Source: Anaerocolumna sedimenticola
GTDB taxonomy: Bacteria > Bacillota > Clostridia > Lachnospirales > Lachnospiraceae
DNA length: 64,000 nucleotides
Assembly: GCF_009931695.1 (NCBI RefSeq)
Contig: NZ_CP048000.1
Location: 2,249,501-2,313,500, forward strand
Reading direction: 5' to 3'
Numbering within the stretch: position 1 is the stretch's first letter; each line of letters opens with the position of its first letter. This document shows, piece after piece, positions 37,564 to 46,658 of this stretch. Both the position numbers and the translations under genes were made by a program. Below the pieces are notes generated by a model. The model was not told the DNA's origin, searched no databases, and was given only the letters and a program-made list of their open reading frames with translations.

Positions 37564-38982
37564 ATGAACGGCTTTAAAAAATTATTTAGTATAATCATTA
37601 CTATAGCAATGATATCCGGTACGTTGACAGGATGCGGTAAGCAGGATGAGAAAACAGGAACAAATTCAGTTGACACAAATACGGCATCCGGAGATAAACC
37701 CGTTGTAAGAATGATAGTCCCGGGAATTAATGACCAGGATACAATTGATCCCATTTCCGGAATTAAATCATTAAGCCTGGGGGCTTTCGAAGAAATTCTG
37801 GAAGAACAGATTCCGGACGTAGATATTCAGCTGACAAGTATTCCATGGGACGGATGGATACAGAAAATGGAAGCCACCATTGCAGCAGAGGAAGTTGACA
37901 TCGGTTTTTATACCAATCAGGTTATGGCACCGGACTGGTTTGTTGACCATAGACAATTTTTAGAAAAAGATACAGAGGTTAATCTTGACAATTTAGATGA
38001 TATTTTCATTGAACCTGCCGTACATTATATGACATATAAATCCTTTAATTATCCCGAAGCAACCGGACAGATTTTTGGATTGCCGGTTACTATGGCCAGC
38101 AATATATTTGTTTACGATAAACAGCTATTTGAGGACTGGGGTGTTGAACTGCCCGGTGATAATGTGACCTATGAAGAATTAATATCAAAAGCAGAACAGA
38201 TGAATGGCGTTAATCCTAAGACGGGAGCAAAAAATTATGGTGCATATATTGCATCTATGTGGATGGAATGGAACGCGATCGGTTTTGATGCGGTAAAATC
38301 ATACTCCAGTGACACAATGTTATTATCAGAAATGGATAAAAGCCAATATGTAGATTATATTAAGGAATCACCGGAAGTATTAAATTTCTTTCAGAATATG
38401 GAACGTATCGTTAAGGTCTCACCGGAAGGAATAGCAACAAATTCAGGTTCAGAAAAATTTTTTACCAAGGATAATGATATTGCCATCAATTTTGATACTA
38501 ATGCCATATCCGGTTCCATGCTTAAATATATATATGCGGATAAAAAAGAGATTACGGATCGTTTCATACCGATAACGATTCCTACAGGAAGCGGTGGAAT
38601 GCAGGGATTTCCGGAATTTTTCAGGTATGCGGTTACTAAAAATGCAAAAAATCCTGAACTAGCCTGGAAAGTTATTAAGGCATTGGCTACGAATAAAGCT
38701 ATAAATGATTTTTACTTAACAAATTATGCGAAAGATAAACTGACGGCTTTAAAAGATTTTAACGGAATGAAGTGTATGGAATATGATATCAATAAAAAAA
38801 GACATGAAAACCAACTGAAAACAATGTTTATTACAGATGACTATTGGTTCTGGAGAACTCCAATGCAGAATGTTTTAAGTCAGGTAATTGCTAAACAGGT
38901 CACACCGGAACAGGCAAGGGAAGAATTATATAAAGGCGTTAATGACTGGGTAGAAAATACGAAAAAACAATTAGGACAATAA
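37564..38982 (+). CDS. Sugar ABC transporter substrate-binding lipoprotein
   Basis: A 472-residue family 1-type solute-binding protein. A lipoprotein signal peptide ends in the lipobox LTGC (Cys about 22), followed by a polar linker. The mature part has the usual two-lobe pattern, e.g. VDIQLTSIPWDGWIQKMEA and TMASNIFVYDKQLFEDWGVELP, plus ITIPTGSGGMQGFPEFFRYAVT late in the chain. The ATG at 37564 lies 7 bases after AAGGAGGAGG. It captures the sugar outside the membrane for the two permeases downstream. No ATPase gene is present, so a shared MsmX-type ATPase is likely. Confidence 0.92.
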   Translation: MNGFKKLFSIIITIAMISGTLTGCGKQDEKTGTNSVDTNTASGDKPVVRMIVPGINDQDTIDPISGIKSLSLGAFEEILEEQIPDVDIQLTSIPWDGWIQKMEATIAAEEVDIGFYTNQVMAPDWFVDHRQFLEKDTEVNLDNLDDIFIEPAVHYMTYKSFNYPEATGQIFGLPVTMASNIFVYDKQLFEDWGVELPGDNVTYEELISKAEQMNGVNPKTGAKNYGAYIASMWMEWNAIGFDAVKSYSSDTMLLSEMDKSQYVDYIKESPEVLNFFQNMERIVKVSPEGIATNSGSEKFFTKDNDIAINFDTNAISGSMLKYIYADKKEITDRFIPITIPTGSGGMQGFPEFFRYAVTKNAKNPELAWKVIKALATNKAINDFYLTNYAKDKLTALKDFNGMKCMEYDINKKRHENQLKTMFITDDYWFWRTPMQNVLSQVIAKQVTPEQAREELYKGVNDWVENTKKQLGQ

Positions 38983-38997
38983 CTGATATCTGGGAAT

Positions 38998-39041
38998 GCT
39001 GTAAAATAGCCGAAGCAAACATAAAAGGGCTATTTTGCAGC
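38998..39041 (+). other. Intercistronic stem-loop between binding protein and permease genes
   Basis: A 14-bp stem (GCTGTAAAATAGCC with GGCTATTTTGCAGC, one G-U pair) without a T-run, in the 85-base gap. Hairpins here commonly protect the binding-protein message and lower permease expression. Confidence 0.7.
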
Positions 39042-39067
39042 AGCCTTATCCATAAGGAGAGTTAATT

Positions 39068-39985
39068 GTGAAAAAAAATAGATTGAAAAACTATGTTAGT
39101 TGGTATATTCTGTTAATTATTCCTATCCTGGGTACCTTTATCTTTAATATTTACCCTTTAGTAAATACTTTTACGGATAGTTTTCAAAATATGAAAAATA
39201 TATTTATCGGAACGGTAAATTATGATATTATGTTCCATGATACCGAATTTCGCCAATCAATCATAAATACCCTTTATATGGCAGTTTTGGGAGTGGGTTT
39301 TAATATTCCTATTGCATTTGTAATTGCCAATATGTTAAATAGCATACCCAGATCAAAAAATATATTTAAAGTAGTGTTTTTGCTGCCCATGATTATGTCG
39401 ATGGTTACAGTTGCCATCCTTTTTAAATACATCTTCATGCCGGATGAAGATGGGATTGCCAATTATTTTCTATCCTTTTTCGGAATTGCTCCGAAAGGAT
39501 TTTTTAACGATCCCGGTATGGCAAGAGAATCTGTTGTAACAATGGCGATCTGGAAAGGTGTCGGATATAATATTATAATGTTTTTTGCCGGGTTACAAAC
39601 TGTATCAAAGGAACTTTATGAAGCGGCAGAGATAGATGGAGCCAATGAATGGAAAAAATTCAGCCGCATTACAATACCTTGTATGAAAAATACTTTTACC
39701 TATGTGTTGATTACATCTACAATCAGTGCCTTAAAACGTTTTGCTGAAGTTTATGCTGTAAGCGGTGAATACGGAAGTCCCTCCGGTGCATTAAATACGA
39801 TGATGCTTTATATCTATAAAAAATCTTTTTCTACTTTAAATTATAAGGATATCGGCCTGGCAAGTGCAGCCTCAGTAACTCTGTTTCTAATTATTTTACT
39901 GATTACAGCCTTGAATTATTATTTAACGGAGAAAGAAAATTTTAGATTCGGCAGTATTTTAAAAAGAAAGGCGGGACGAAGGTAA
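39068..39985 (+). CDS. Sugar ABC transporter permease (MalF/UgpA type)
   Basis: Membrane subunit of the sugar importer, 305 residues, six membrane helices. The EAA loop reads LYEAAEIDGANEWKKFSRITIP, the contact site for the ATPase. GTG start at 39068 after AAGGAG. Its last base overlaps the start codon of the second permease. The partner binding protein lies upstream. Confidence 0.93.
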   Translation: MKKNRLKNYVSWYILLIIPILGTFIFNIYPLVNTFTDSFQNMKNIFIGTVNYDIMFHDTEFRQSIINTLYMAVLGVGFNIPIAFVIANMLNSIPRSKNIFKVVFLLPMIMSMVTVAILFKYIFMPDEDGIANYFLSFFGIAPKGFFNDPGMARESVVTMAIWKGVGYNIIMFFAGLQTVSKELYEAAEIDGANEWKKFSRITIPCMKNTFTYVLITSTISALKRFAEVYAVSGEYGSPSGALNTMMLYIYKKSFSTLNYKDIGLASAASVTLFLIILLITALNYYLTEKENFRFGSILKRKAGRR

Positions 39986-40835
39986 TGGAAGATAAACTAA
40001 ATATCAGATTTAAAAAAATACATTTTTTTTATTATATTATTTTATCAATAATTTGTCTTTTGATTATTCTTCCTTTTATTTGGCTGGTGAGTACCAGTTT
40101 TGACAGGCTTGATACCTACTCCCTGCCATACCCTCCCAGACTGTTACCGAGAAACCCCAGCTTATTTAATTATCAGATGGCGGTTTCCAATGTGCCGATT
40201 ATTCGGTATTTGATTAATACGATAATTATAGTATTAATCAGTTTAATCCTGAATATTTTTGTTGCGACGCTATCTGGTTTTTGCTTGTCAAAAGGTAAAT
40301 TTCCTGGGAAAAATATAATTCTCATTTTTATTTTATCTAGCATGATGGTACCATATGAAAGTAAATTGATGCCAATGTATAATATTATAAAAAGCATAGG
40401 CTTATCCAACAATTTTTTAGGAGTTCTTCTGCCGGGTGTAATGACAAATGCAATTTATCTTTTTTTATAAAAAAGTTCTGTGATGATTTGCCCGACGATT
40501 TATATGATGCCGGCGTTGTTGACGGTGCTAGTAAATTTACGATCTATGTGCGGATATTTCTTCCTTTGATGAAGACAATTATTGCCACTCTGGCCATACT
40601 GGATGTAGTGAATAATTGGAATGATTTATTATGGCCTATGATTGTCTTAAGCAAAAATGAATTAAATACCATTCAGTTAGGCCTTATCAGGTATATGTCT
40701 GGAGCCAGCGGACAGGTACATGCGGGGATATCAACGGCTTTATCGATTTTAAGTGTTTTGCCGCTGGCCATGGTATTTGTTTTTCTGCAAAAATACATTG
40801 TACAAAGCATTGCTTCGACCGGTATAAAGCAATAG
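39985..40835 (+). pseudogene. Sugar ABC transporter permease (MalG/UgpE type), frameshifted at a T7 run near 40465
   Basis: The first frame (to 40470) ends in TNAIYLFL. The -1 frame continues as KKFCDDLPDDLYDAGVVDGASKFTIYVRIFLP, which is the EAA loop, and ends at 40835 with the typical FVFLQKYIVQ tail. One more T in the T7 run at about 40460-40466 restores a protein of about 283 residues. A broken permease would disable the whole importer. Because the neighbouring genes are all intact and coordinated, a sequencing error is the more likely reading. Confidence 0.85.
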
Positions 40836-40959
40836 AAAAAAGTTATAACTATTTACCCGCACCGACTTATGATTGCTTTGATTCATTAAAACCAATATAA
40901 TATATGCAGGAGAATAGTTACAGTAAATTTACATTAAGAAAATCATGGAGGTGGAGTAA

Positions 40960-41664
40960 ATGACAGAAGCAAAGAAAGACTCTTTACCGCCTATAGGCAA
41001 AGAGTCAATAGTACAGCAGGTAGTAACAAGAATCATAGATTTAATAACCAATGGACATTACAAGGTAGGCTCCAAGCTTCCCAATGAATATGAACTGATT
41101 AAAGAGATGCAGATCAGCAGGAATTCACTCCGAGAAGCCATGAAGATACTCGAAGCAATGGGAATTGTGGAAATTAAGCGTGGTGACGGGACCTATGTCT
41201 GCTCACAGATCAATCCAAATACGTTTGATAAAGTTATCTATAGCCTGATTTTTGATTTGAGTACCAGCAGTGAATTATTGGAACTCAGACAGGTTTTGGA
41301 TGAATCCATTGTTCGGCTGGTGATTACTAAGATAACTAGTGAGGAAATTGATGCATTGGAGCAAAATATCCGGAATATGCGTCTGGCCATTAACAACAAT
41401 GATACGGAAGCAGCGGAAGAATACGATTATGAATTTCATATGCTGTTGATTGATGCCTGCAAAAATACGTTCTTTATCCGGATAGCAAAAGGTGTTTACC
41501 AAATATTAAAGCAATCCATAGGAGAAAATATCCATTTGGAGAGGGTCAATTCCCTGGCGCCGGATTATCATGAGGTTATAGTTGAATGCATTAAAAATAA
41601 AGATTATACGAAAATCAGCGAAGTTGTTTCAAATTCCCTGCTTACCTGGAGAGAGCGTATATAA
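40960..41664 (+). CDS. GntR-family transcriptional regulator (FadR/FCD subfamily)
   Basis: A 234-residue regulator. The N-terminal winged helix (about 15-85) has GSKLPNEYELIKEMQISRNSLREAMKIL and IKRGDGTYV. The C-terminal all-helical FCD ligand domain (about 95-230) has LRQVLDESIVRL, the metal/ligand residues in YDYEFHMLLIDACKN (Asp, His) and a late DYHEVIVECI (His). FCD regulators usually bind organic acids or sugar acids. It sits between two transcription units that share a 19-bp upstream motif, so it is the natural candidate regulator. GGAGGTGG precedes the ATG. Confidence 0.93.
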   Translation: MTEAKKDSLPPIGKESIVQQVVTRIIDLITNGHYKVGSKLPNEYELIKEMQISRNSLREAMKILEAMGIVEIKRGDGTYVCSQINPNTFDKVIYSLIFDLSTSSELLELRQVLDESIVRLVITKITSEEIDALEQNIRNMRLAINNNDTEAAEEYDYEFHMLLIDACKNTFFIRIAKGVYQILKQSIGENIHLERVNSLAPDYHEVIVECIKNKDYTKISEVVSNSLLTWRERI

Positions 41665-41729
41665 AGTTCCTGGCCTGCCGTTTACGCTTTTGCTGAGAAG
41701 AAAGGACTTATTTGTAAGGCTAAATAGAG

Positions 41730-41750
41730 CTGCCGGAAAGGCAGTTTTAT
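41730..41750 (+). terminator. Small terminator after gntR
   Basis: CTGCC/GGCAG stem with GGAAA loop followed by TTTTATTT. Confidence 0.6.
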
Positions 41751-41760
41751 TTATAAATAA

Positions 41761-41779
41761 AAGGTAGTACGTATTATGT
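41761..41779 (+). promoter_or_regulatory. Candidate GntR operator upstream of the transketolase operon
   Basis: AAGGTAGTACGTATTATGT, 17 of 19 identical to 36182-36200, located 39 bases before the transketolase start codon. Confidence 0.6.
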
Positions 41780-41817
41780 CTTATGATTACTTATTTTATA
41801 CTTAAGGAGATGCAATT

Positions 41818-42654
41818 GTGAATCAAGAGGGTAGAATTAATTATTTAGAAATAAAGGCTAAAGAAATTCGTAAAACAGCGCTGACAATGATCTATAAAGC
41901 ACAATCCGGTCATCCGGGGGGATCCTTGTCTGCCGCGGATATTATTACCGCCCTGTATTTTGAGGTAATGAATATTAATCCCCAGGAACCGAAGTGGACC
42001 GACAGGGACCGTTTTATCCTTTCAAAAGGCCATGTTTGCCCTGCCCTGTATTCCGCTTTGGCTATCCGGGGATATTTCGGCAAGGAACACCTTAATACAT
42101 TACGGGTGCAAGGCTCAATTTTACAGGGACATCCGGATATGAAAAGGTGTCCCGGAATCGATATTTCTACCGGTTCATTGGGTCAGGGAATTTCCTGTGC
42201 GGTTGGAATGGCTTTAGCGGGGAAACGAGACCACAGGGATTATATGACTTATACCTTATTAGGCGATGGGGAATGCAACGAAGGGCAGGTTTGGGAAGCT
42301 TGCCAGGCTGCAAATAAATACCGTCTGGATAATCTGGTTGTGATTATTGATAATAATAATCTGCAAAACGACGGATGCTCGGAAGATATTATGCCCACTC
42401 TGGATCTGGCGGGAAAGTTTAAGGAGTTTGGTTTTGATACTATTAGAATAAACGGTCATTGTATGAAAGAGATAGTAGAGGCCTTAGATGATATGAAAGC
42501 CGAAAAGAATAACAAACCGAAATGTATTGTTTGCAATACGGTAAAAGGGAAAGGCGTATCTTTTATGGAAAATGTACCTGTTTGGCATGGCCAGGCACCC
42601 AATGAGAAAGAATATGAAACAGCAATGGAAGAATTAGAGGTGGGATTATCATGA
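41818..42654 (+). CDS. Transketolase, N-terminal (TPP-binding) subunit
   Basis: A 278-residue half transketolase. SGHPGGSLSAADI, the conserved His in SKGHVCPALYSAL, GSLGQGISCAVGMAL and the thiamine diphosphate motif GDGECNEGQVWEA...NN are all present. It needs the C-terminal half encoded next (4-base overlap) for activity. Split transketolases in sugar clusters often act on unusual ketose phosphates; in apiose catabolism such a pair cleaves apulose 4-phosphate. The substrate here is unknown. GTG start after AAGGAGA. Confidence 0.93.
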   Translation: MNQEGRINYLEIKAKEIRKTALTMIYKAQSGHPGGSLSAADIITALYFEVMNINPQEPKWTDRDRFILSKGHVCPALYSALAIRGYFGKEHLNTLRVQGSILQGHPDMKRCPGIDISTGSLGQGISCAVGMALAGKRDHRDYMTYTLLGDGECNEGQVWEACQAANKYRLDNLVVIIDNNNLQNDGCSEDIMPTLDLAGKFKEFGFDTIRINGHCMKEIVEALDDMKAEKNNKPKCIVCNTVKGKGVSFMENVPVWHGQAPNEKEYETAMEELEVGLS

Positions 42655-43610
42655 ATGGAAAGGCAACCAGAGATGCATTTGGGGATGAGATATTAAAACT
42701 GGGAAAAGAAATGAAGGAGCTATATGTAATAGACTGCGATATTTCCAAGTCCTGTAAGACGGTATTATTTTCAAGGCAGCTGCCGGAGCAGCATATTAAT
42801 GTTGGAATCGCCGAACAAAATGCTGTGGGTATAGCAGCAGGATTGGCAACTACAGGAAAAATTCCCTTTGTGGTGACTTATGCGGTATTTGGAAGTATGC
42901 GTGCCCTGGAACAAATCCGTCAGGAAATTTGTTATACCGGCTTGAATGTGAAAATTGCATGTTCCCACGGAGGGCTGACGCCTTCCAACGACGGGGCTTC
43001 CCATCAATGTATAGAGGACATGGGAATTTTCAGAACCATACCCAATATGACGGTAATTATGCCGGCTGACTATTATTCGGCCAGAAAACTGATTGCGTTG
43101 GCAGCGAAAAGAAAAGGTCCGGTATATTTAAGATTTACCAGAGACGCCATTCCTTATATTTATGATGAAAACAGTGAATTCGAAATTGGAAAGGCTGTGG
43201 AACTAAAATCCGGCAATGATATCACAATTATTGGAAATGGCGATGTTGTCAGTATTTGTCTGAAAGCACAGGAAAAATTAATGGAATACGGTATTTCTGC
43301 CAGAGTGCTGGATATGCATACCATTAAACCCATTGACAGGGAAGCTGTGGAAAAAGCTTTAAGAGATATGGGGAAAATTATTACGGTAGAGGATCACAAC
43401 ATTTTTAACGGATTGGGTTCCGCAGTATGTGAAATAGCTGCTGAAACAGGGACAGGAACCGTAAAACGTATTGGAGTACAGGATTGTTTCGGAGAATCCG
43501 CCCCCTATTCTGAATTGTTAAAAATAAACGGCATTACTGTCGGGAACATTGTAAAAACGGCATTTGGTCTTCTTAAAAGGGAGGAAACCTATGAAAATAG
43601 TTGTACTTGA
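42651..43610 (+). CDS. Transketolase, C-terminal subunit
   Basis: The 319-residue partner subunit. It carries the pyrimidine-binding domain with the catalytic Glu in NVGIAEQNAVGIAAGLA, CSHGGLTPSNDGASHQ and DAIPYIYDE, then the C-terminal domain (DMHTIKPIDREAV, TVEDHN). It forms the active site together with the preceding subunit. The start overlaps the end of the N-terminal subunit gene by 4 bases (ATGA). The end overlaps the next gene by 20 bases, so expression is tightly coupled. Confidence 0.93.
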   Translation: MNGKATRDAFGDEILKLGKEMKELYVIDCDISKSCKTVLFSRQLPEQHINVGIAEQNAVGIAAGLATTGKIPFVVTYAVFGSMRALEQIRQEICYTGLNVKIACSHGGLTPSNDGASHQCIEDMGIFRTIPNMTVIMPADYYSARKLIALAAKRKGPVYLRFTRDAIPYIYDENSEFEIGKAVELKSGNDITIIGNGDVVSICLKAQEKLMEYGISARVLDMHTIKPIDREAVEKALRDMGKIITVEDHNIFNGLGSAVCEIAAETGTGTVKRIGVQDCFGESAPYSELLKINGITVGNIVKTAFGLLKREETYENSCT

Positions 43611-44544
43611 CGGATATACCTTAAATCCCGGGGATTTAAGCTGGAACAGGTTAAGAGAGTTGGGAGAACTTTACGTATATGACAGAACGGATCCCGGACA
43701 GATCATAGATCGGATCGGTGATGCTAAAATTGTCCTGACCAATAAAACACCGTTATCCGAAGAGGTGTTTAAAGCCTGCTCCATGGATTATGTTGGGGTA
43801 TTGGCAACCGGATATAATATTGTTGATATTAAGTCTGCCGATAACTATCACATTACAGTAACGAATATCCCTACTTATGGTACCTATGCCGTGGCTCAGT
43901 TTACCATAGGACTTCTGCTGGAGATCTGCCATCATATCGGAAGCCATTCTGAAAGTGTGAAAGCAGGAAAGTGGCAGAATAATGCTGACTGGTGTTATTG
44001 GGATTATCCTTTGATGGAATTAGCCTGTAAAACAATGGGGATAGTCGGATTTGGTAAAATAGGCCGTTTAGTTGGGGAAATTGCTAAAGCACTGGGAATG
44101 AAAGTGATTTTTTATGACAGGATTAAAACTTCGGAGGATGCCTGGTGCCGTCAGGTCGAATTGAATGAATTGTTTGCCTGCTCTGATGTTATTTCTTTAC
44201 ATTGTCCGTTATTTGACAGCACAAAGAATATGATAAATAAGGATTCCATAAAAGGCATGAAAGATGGTGTAATTATTTTGAACACTTCCAGAGGCCAGTT
44301 AATTGTGGAGCAGGATTTATGTAATGCCCTGGAAAAGGGAAAGGTTGCATATGCGGCAGTCGATGTTGTTTCAACCGAACCAATCGGCCCCCAAAATCCG
44401 CTGTTAAAAGCAAAAAATTGTCTGATAACTCCCCACATAGCCTGGGCCCCCAGGGAATCAAGGAAAAGACTGATGGATATTGCAGTGGATAATGTGAAGT
44501 CTTTTATAGAAGGAAACCCGGTAAATGTAGTCAACCGGCCGTAA
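43591..44544 (+). CDS. D-2-hydroxyacid dehydrogenase (NAD-dependent, GyaR/HprA-like)
   Basis: A 317-residue oxidoreductase acting between a 2-oxo acid and a D-2-hydroxy acid. The NAD motif is GIVGFGKIGRLVGEIAKALG (about 145-165). The catalytic Arg lies in NTSRGQLI, Glu in VVSTEPIGPQNPLL and His in TPHIAWA. The ATG at 43591 lies inside the end of the transketolase gene after GGGAGG. In this cluster it could reduce hydroxypyruvate or glycolate-type products of the transketolase step, but that is inference. Confidence 0.9.
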   Translation: MKIVVLDGYTLNPGDLSWNRLRELGELYVYDRTDPGQIIDRIGDAKIVLTNKTPLSEEVFKACSMDYVGVLATGYNIVDIKSADNYHITVTNIPTYGTYAVAQFTIGLLLEICHHIGSHSESVKAGKWQNNADWCYWDYPLMELACKTMGIVGFGKIGRLVGEIAKALGMKVIFYDRIKTSEDAWCRQVELNELFACSDVISLHCPLFDSTKNMINKDSIKGMKDGVIILNTSRGQLIVEQDLCNALEKGKVAYAAVDVVSTEPIGPQNPLLKAKNCLITPHIAWAPRESRKRLMDIAVDNVKSFIEGNPVNVVNRP

Positions 44545-44558
44545 GAAAGGATAAAAGA

Positions 44559-45104
44559 ATGTTAAAACAGAAAGAATACAAGGCAGCAAGAGAAAAAGCA
44601 GTTAAAATGATTATAAATGCAGGTGTGGTAATCTGTAAAAAAGATATTGAAACTATGGATATTGCTGATTTTGGACTTTCAAATCTGAGCGAGGAAGGAG
44701 CACAGATTTTAACGTTATTCCAGACTGAAAAAGTGGCATGCAGGGTAATTGCACTTTTTGAGGACCAGACGGAGCCGGAACACTGGCATCAGCCGGTAAA
44801 TGACATTCCCGGCAAAGAAGAGACACTTCGGATCATCTCAGGTGAGTTGAGATTATATGTAGATGGCGAGAATAACATAAAAGAAGGCCATATCCCGGAT
44901 AAAAAAGAAAAATATTATACCTGCAGGCATGAAATAATCATGGGGCCATGTGACACCCTGACAATTTTACCAGGGGAAAAGCATTGGTTTCAGGGCGGAA
45001 AAGGAGGGGCAGTCTTTTTTACCATGTCTACAACTCCAAAAGATGCATATGATCCTTTTAGTGACCCCGGGGTAGTAAGAATTACACAGATTCGGACGGA
45101 ATGA
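44559..45104 (+). CDS. D-lyxose ketol-isomerase-like cupin protein
   Basis: A 181-residue single-cupin enzyme. The metal ligands are visible in EPEHWHQPVND (two His), GKEETLRIISGELRLYVDG (Glu) and LPGEKHWFQGG (last His). This is the pattern of D-lyxose/D-mannose isomerases of the YdaE type. The C-terminus ends FSDPGVVRITQI, as in that family. It would interconvert an aldose and ketose, feeding the transketolase. The true sugar may differ from lyxose. Confidence 0.82.
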   Translation: MLKQKEYKAAREKAVKMIINAGVVICKKDIETMDIADFGLSNLSEEGAQILTLFQTEKVACRVIALFEDQTEPEHWHQPVNDIPGKEETLRIISGELRLYVDGENNIKEGHIPDKKEKYYTCRHEIIMGPCDTLTILPGEKHWFQGGKGGAVFFTMSTTPKDAYDPFSDPGVVRITQIRTE

Positions 45105-45214
45105 TTATAAACCTGAGTGAATGCCGCTGAAATTCCTGCATAGCAGGTATAAGGATAGGCACAGCGTAAACGGACCTAAAAATATCCGTTTTGACTATGA
45201 AAGGTGGATGGAAA

Positions 45215-46486
45215 ATGTCAAAAACTCATTATGAAATTATAAAGGATGATTTTTATATTAACGGGAAAAAGACTTATTCTGATATAACCGGGAGCAATTC
45301 TAAAATCCATGGATTACTGTTTAATAATCGTTTTATCCAGGGTATTTTTGAAGACAGGAATCCAAAAAATAGCGGAAAATATGACCGGTTCGGGAAAGTA
45401 TATTCTGCAGAGGAGAATACGGAAAGCTTAATCCGAGCTTTAAAAAGCTGGTACGATTGCGGAATAAGGGCAATTACGGTCGGCCTGCAGGGCGGAGGAC
45501 CGATCTATACATACTCGGATTGGAGTGTAATTAATACGGGGAGCTTTTCACCGGACGGCAAAGAGATGGATGAGGCTTACAAACAGCGTTTGATCAGGGT
45601 TATAAAAGCCTGTGATGAAATCGGTATGCTGGTAATCGTCAGTTTTCTGTATCAGGCCCAGGAACATTTATTAAACGACGGCGTGGCCTTGATGGAGGCA
45701 GTTAAGACAGCATCTAAATTCTTAAGTGAATTGAATTATACCAATGTCATTATTGAAGTTGCAAATGAGCACGATGTGGGAGCATTTTCAAAACATCCCC
45801 TTATTCACAGCGGGGAAGGGATAGCAAGTTTAATCCGTTTTGCAAGAGAATGGTCCCAAGGAAAATTCGCAGTAGGTTCCAGTGGGGGAGGCGGCATTTG
45901 TAAGAAAGAAGTAATAGAAAACAGTGATGTCATATTAATTCACGGAAATGGGCTGCGCCGGCAGGAGTTGTATGATTTTATACGCAGAATCAGGAAAACA
46001 GCTTCGGATAAACCAATTGTCTGCAATGAAGATTCCCAGATGTTCGGGCAGCTATCCATTTCAGTAGCGACTCACACTTCATGGGGATATTATAATAACA
46101 TGACAAAACAGGAACCACCGGCAGACTGGGGGATTACAAAAGGAGAAGATGAATTTTATGCAGAACGGTTAAAGCAGATCATATATAATACACCGGATCA
46201 GGAGAATGAATTTTATCTGCAGGGATTTGAAGATAACAATGATATCGAAGGCAGAAGATATATAAAACTGGCCAGCAGATATCCTGAAAAAATAAATTAT
46301 GTGGAATTTTATGAAGATGAAAAGTTAATCTATACTTCCTTTGCGGAGCCATTTATGTTATACAGCTTAACTACCTGGGAACAGGAGCCGTATAGTAAGA
46401 AAGATAGTGTTAATAAGTTCTCAGCTAAAATCTATTTACATAATGGAGAAATTGTAGTTAAGGATGTTATATTTAACAACAGGTAA
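45215..46486 (+). CDS. Putative cytoplasmic glycoside hydrolase, clan GH-A type (paralogue B)
   Basis: A 423-residue paralogue of the protein at 36222-37487. Shared blocks include the start DDFYINGK, RFIQGIFED, AITVGLQGGGP, LNYTNVIIEVANEHDVGAF (acid/base candidate Glu), KPIVCNEDSQ (nucleophile candidate Glu) and WGYYNNMTKQEPP. No signal peptide. The ATG at 45215 has AAGGTGG 7 bases before it and is preferred over an in-frame TTG at 45191. Two diverged copies in one cluster suggest two linkages or two chain positions of the same imported glycan. Confidence 0.7.
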   Translation: MSKTHYEIIKDDFYINGKKTYSDITGSNSKIHGLLFNNRFIQGIFEDRNPKNSGKYDRFGKVYSAEENTESLIRALKSWYDCGIRAITVGLQGGGPIYTYSDWSVINTGSFSPDGKEMDEAYKQRLIRVIKACDEIGMLVIVSFLYQAQEHLLNDGVALMEAVKTASKFLSELNYTNVIIEVANEHDVGAFSKHPLIHSGEGIASLIRFAREWSQGKFAVGSSGGGGICKKEVIENSDVILIHGNGLRRQELYDFIRRIRKTASDKPIVCNEDSQMFGQLSISVATHTSWGYYNNMTKQEPPADWGITKGEDEFYAERLKQIIYNTPDQENEFYLQGFEDNNDIEGRRYIKLASRYPEKINYVEFYEDEKLIYTSFAEPFMLYSLTTWEQEPYSKKDSVNKFSAKIYLHNGEIVVKDVIFNNR

Positions 46487-46658
46487 TTGCGAAACGATAT
46501 AGTTATCTAATATATCACAGGGCTAATACTATTTTTTTGTTTCAACAGCCCTGGAAACCAGATTCAGACTGAAGTATCAGATGTATGGTGATAGATATAA
46601 AAATGTTGTTTTACAATCACCTCTTTATAATTAAATAATTGAGAAAGGAATGCATATT

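Noticed and set aside
44151..44534. 127-codon minus-strand frame
   Set aside because: It is antisense to the D-2-hydroxyacid dehydrogenase, which has complete NAD-binding and catalytic motifs.
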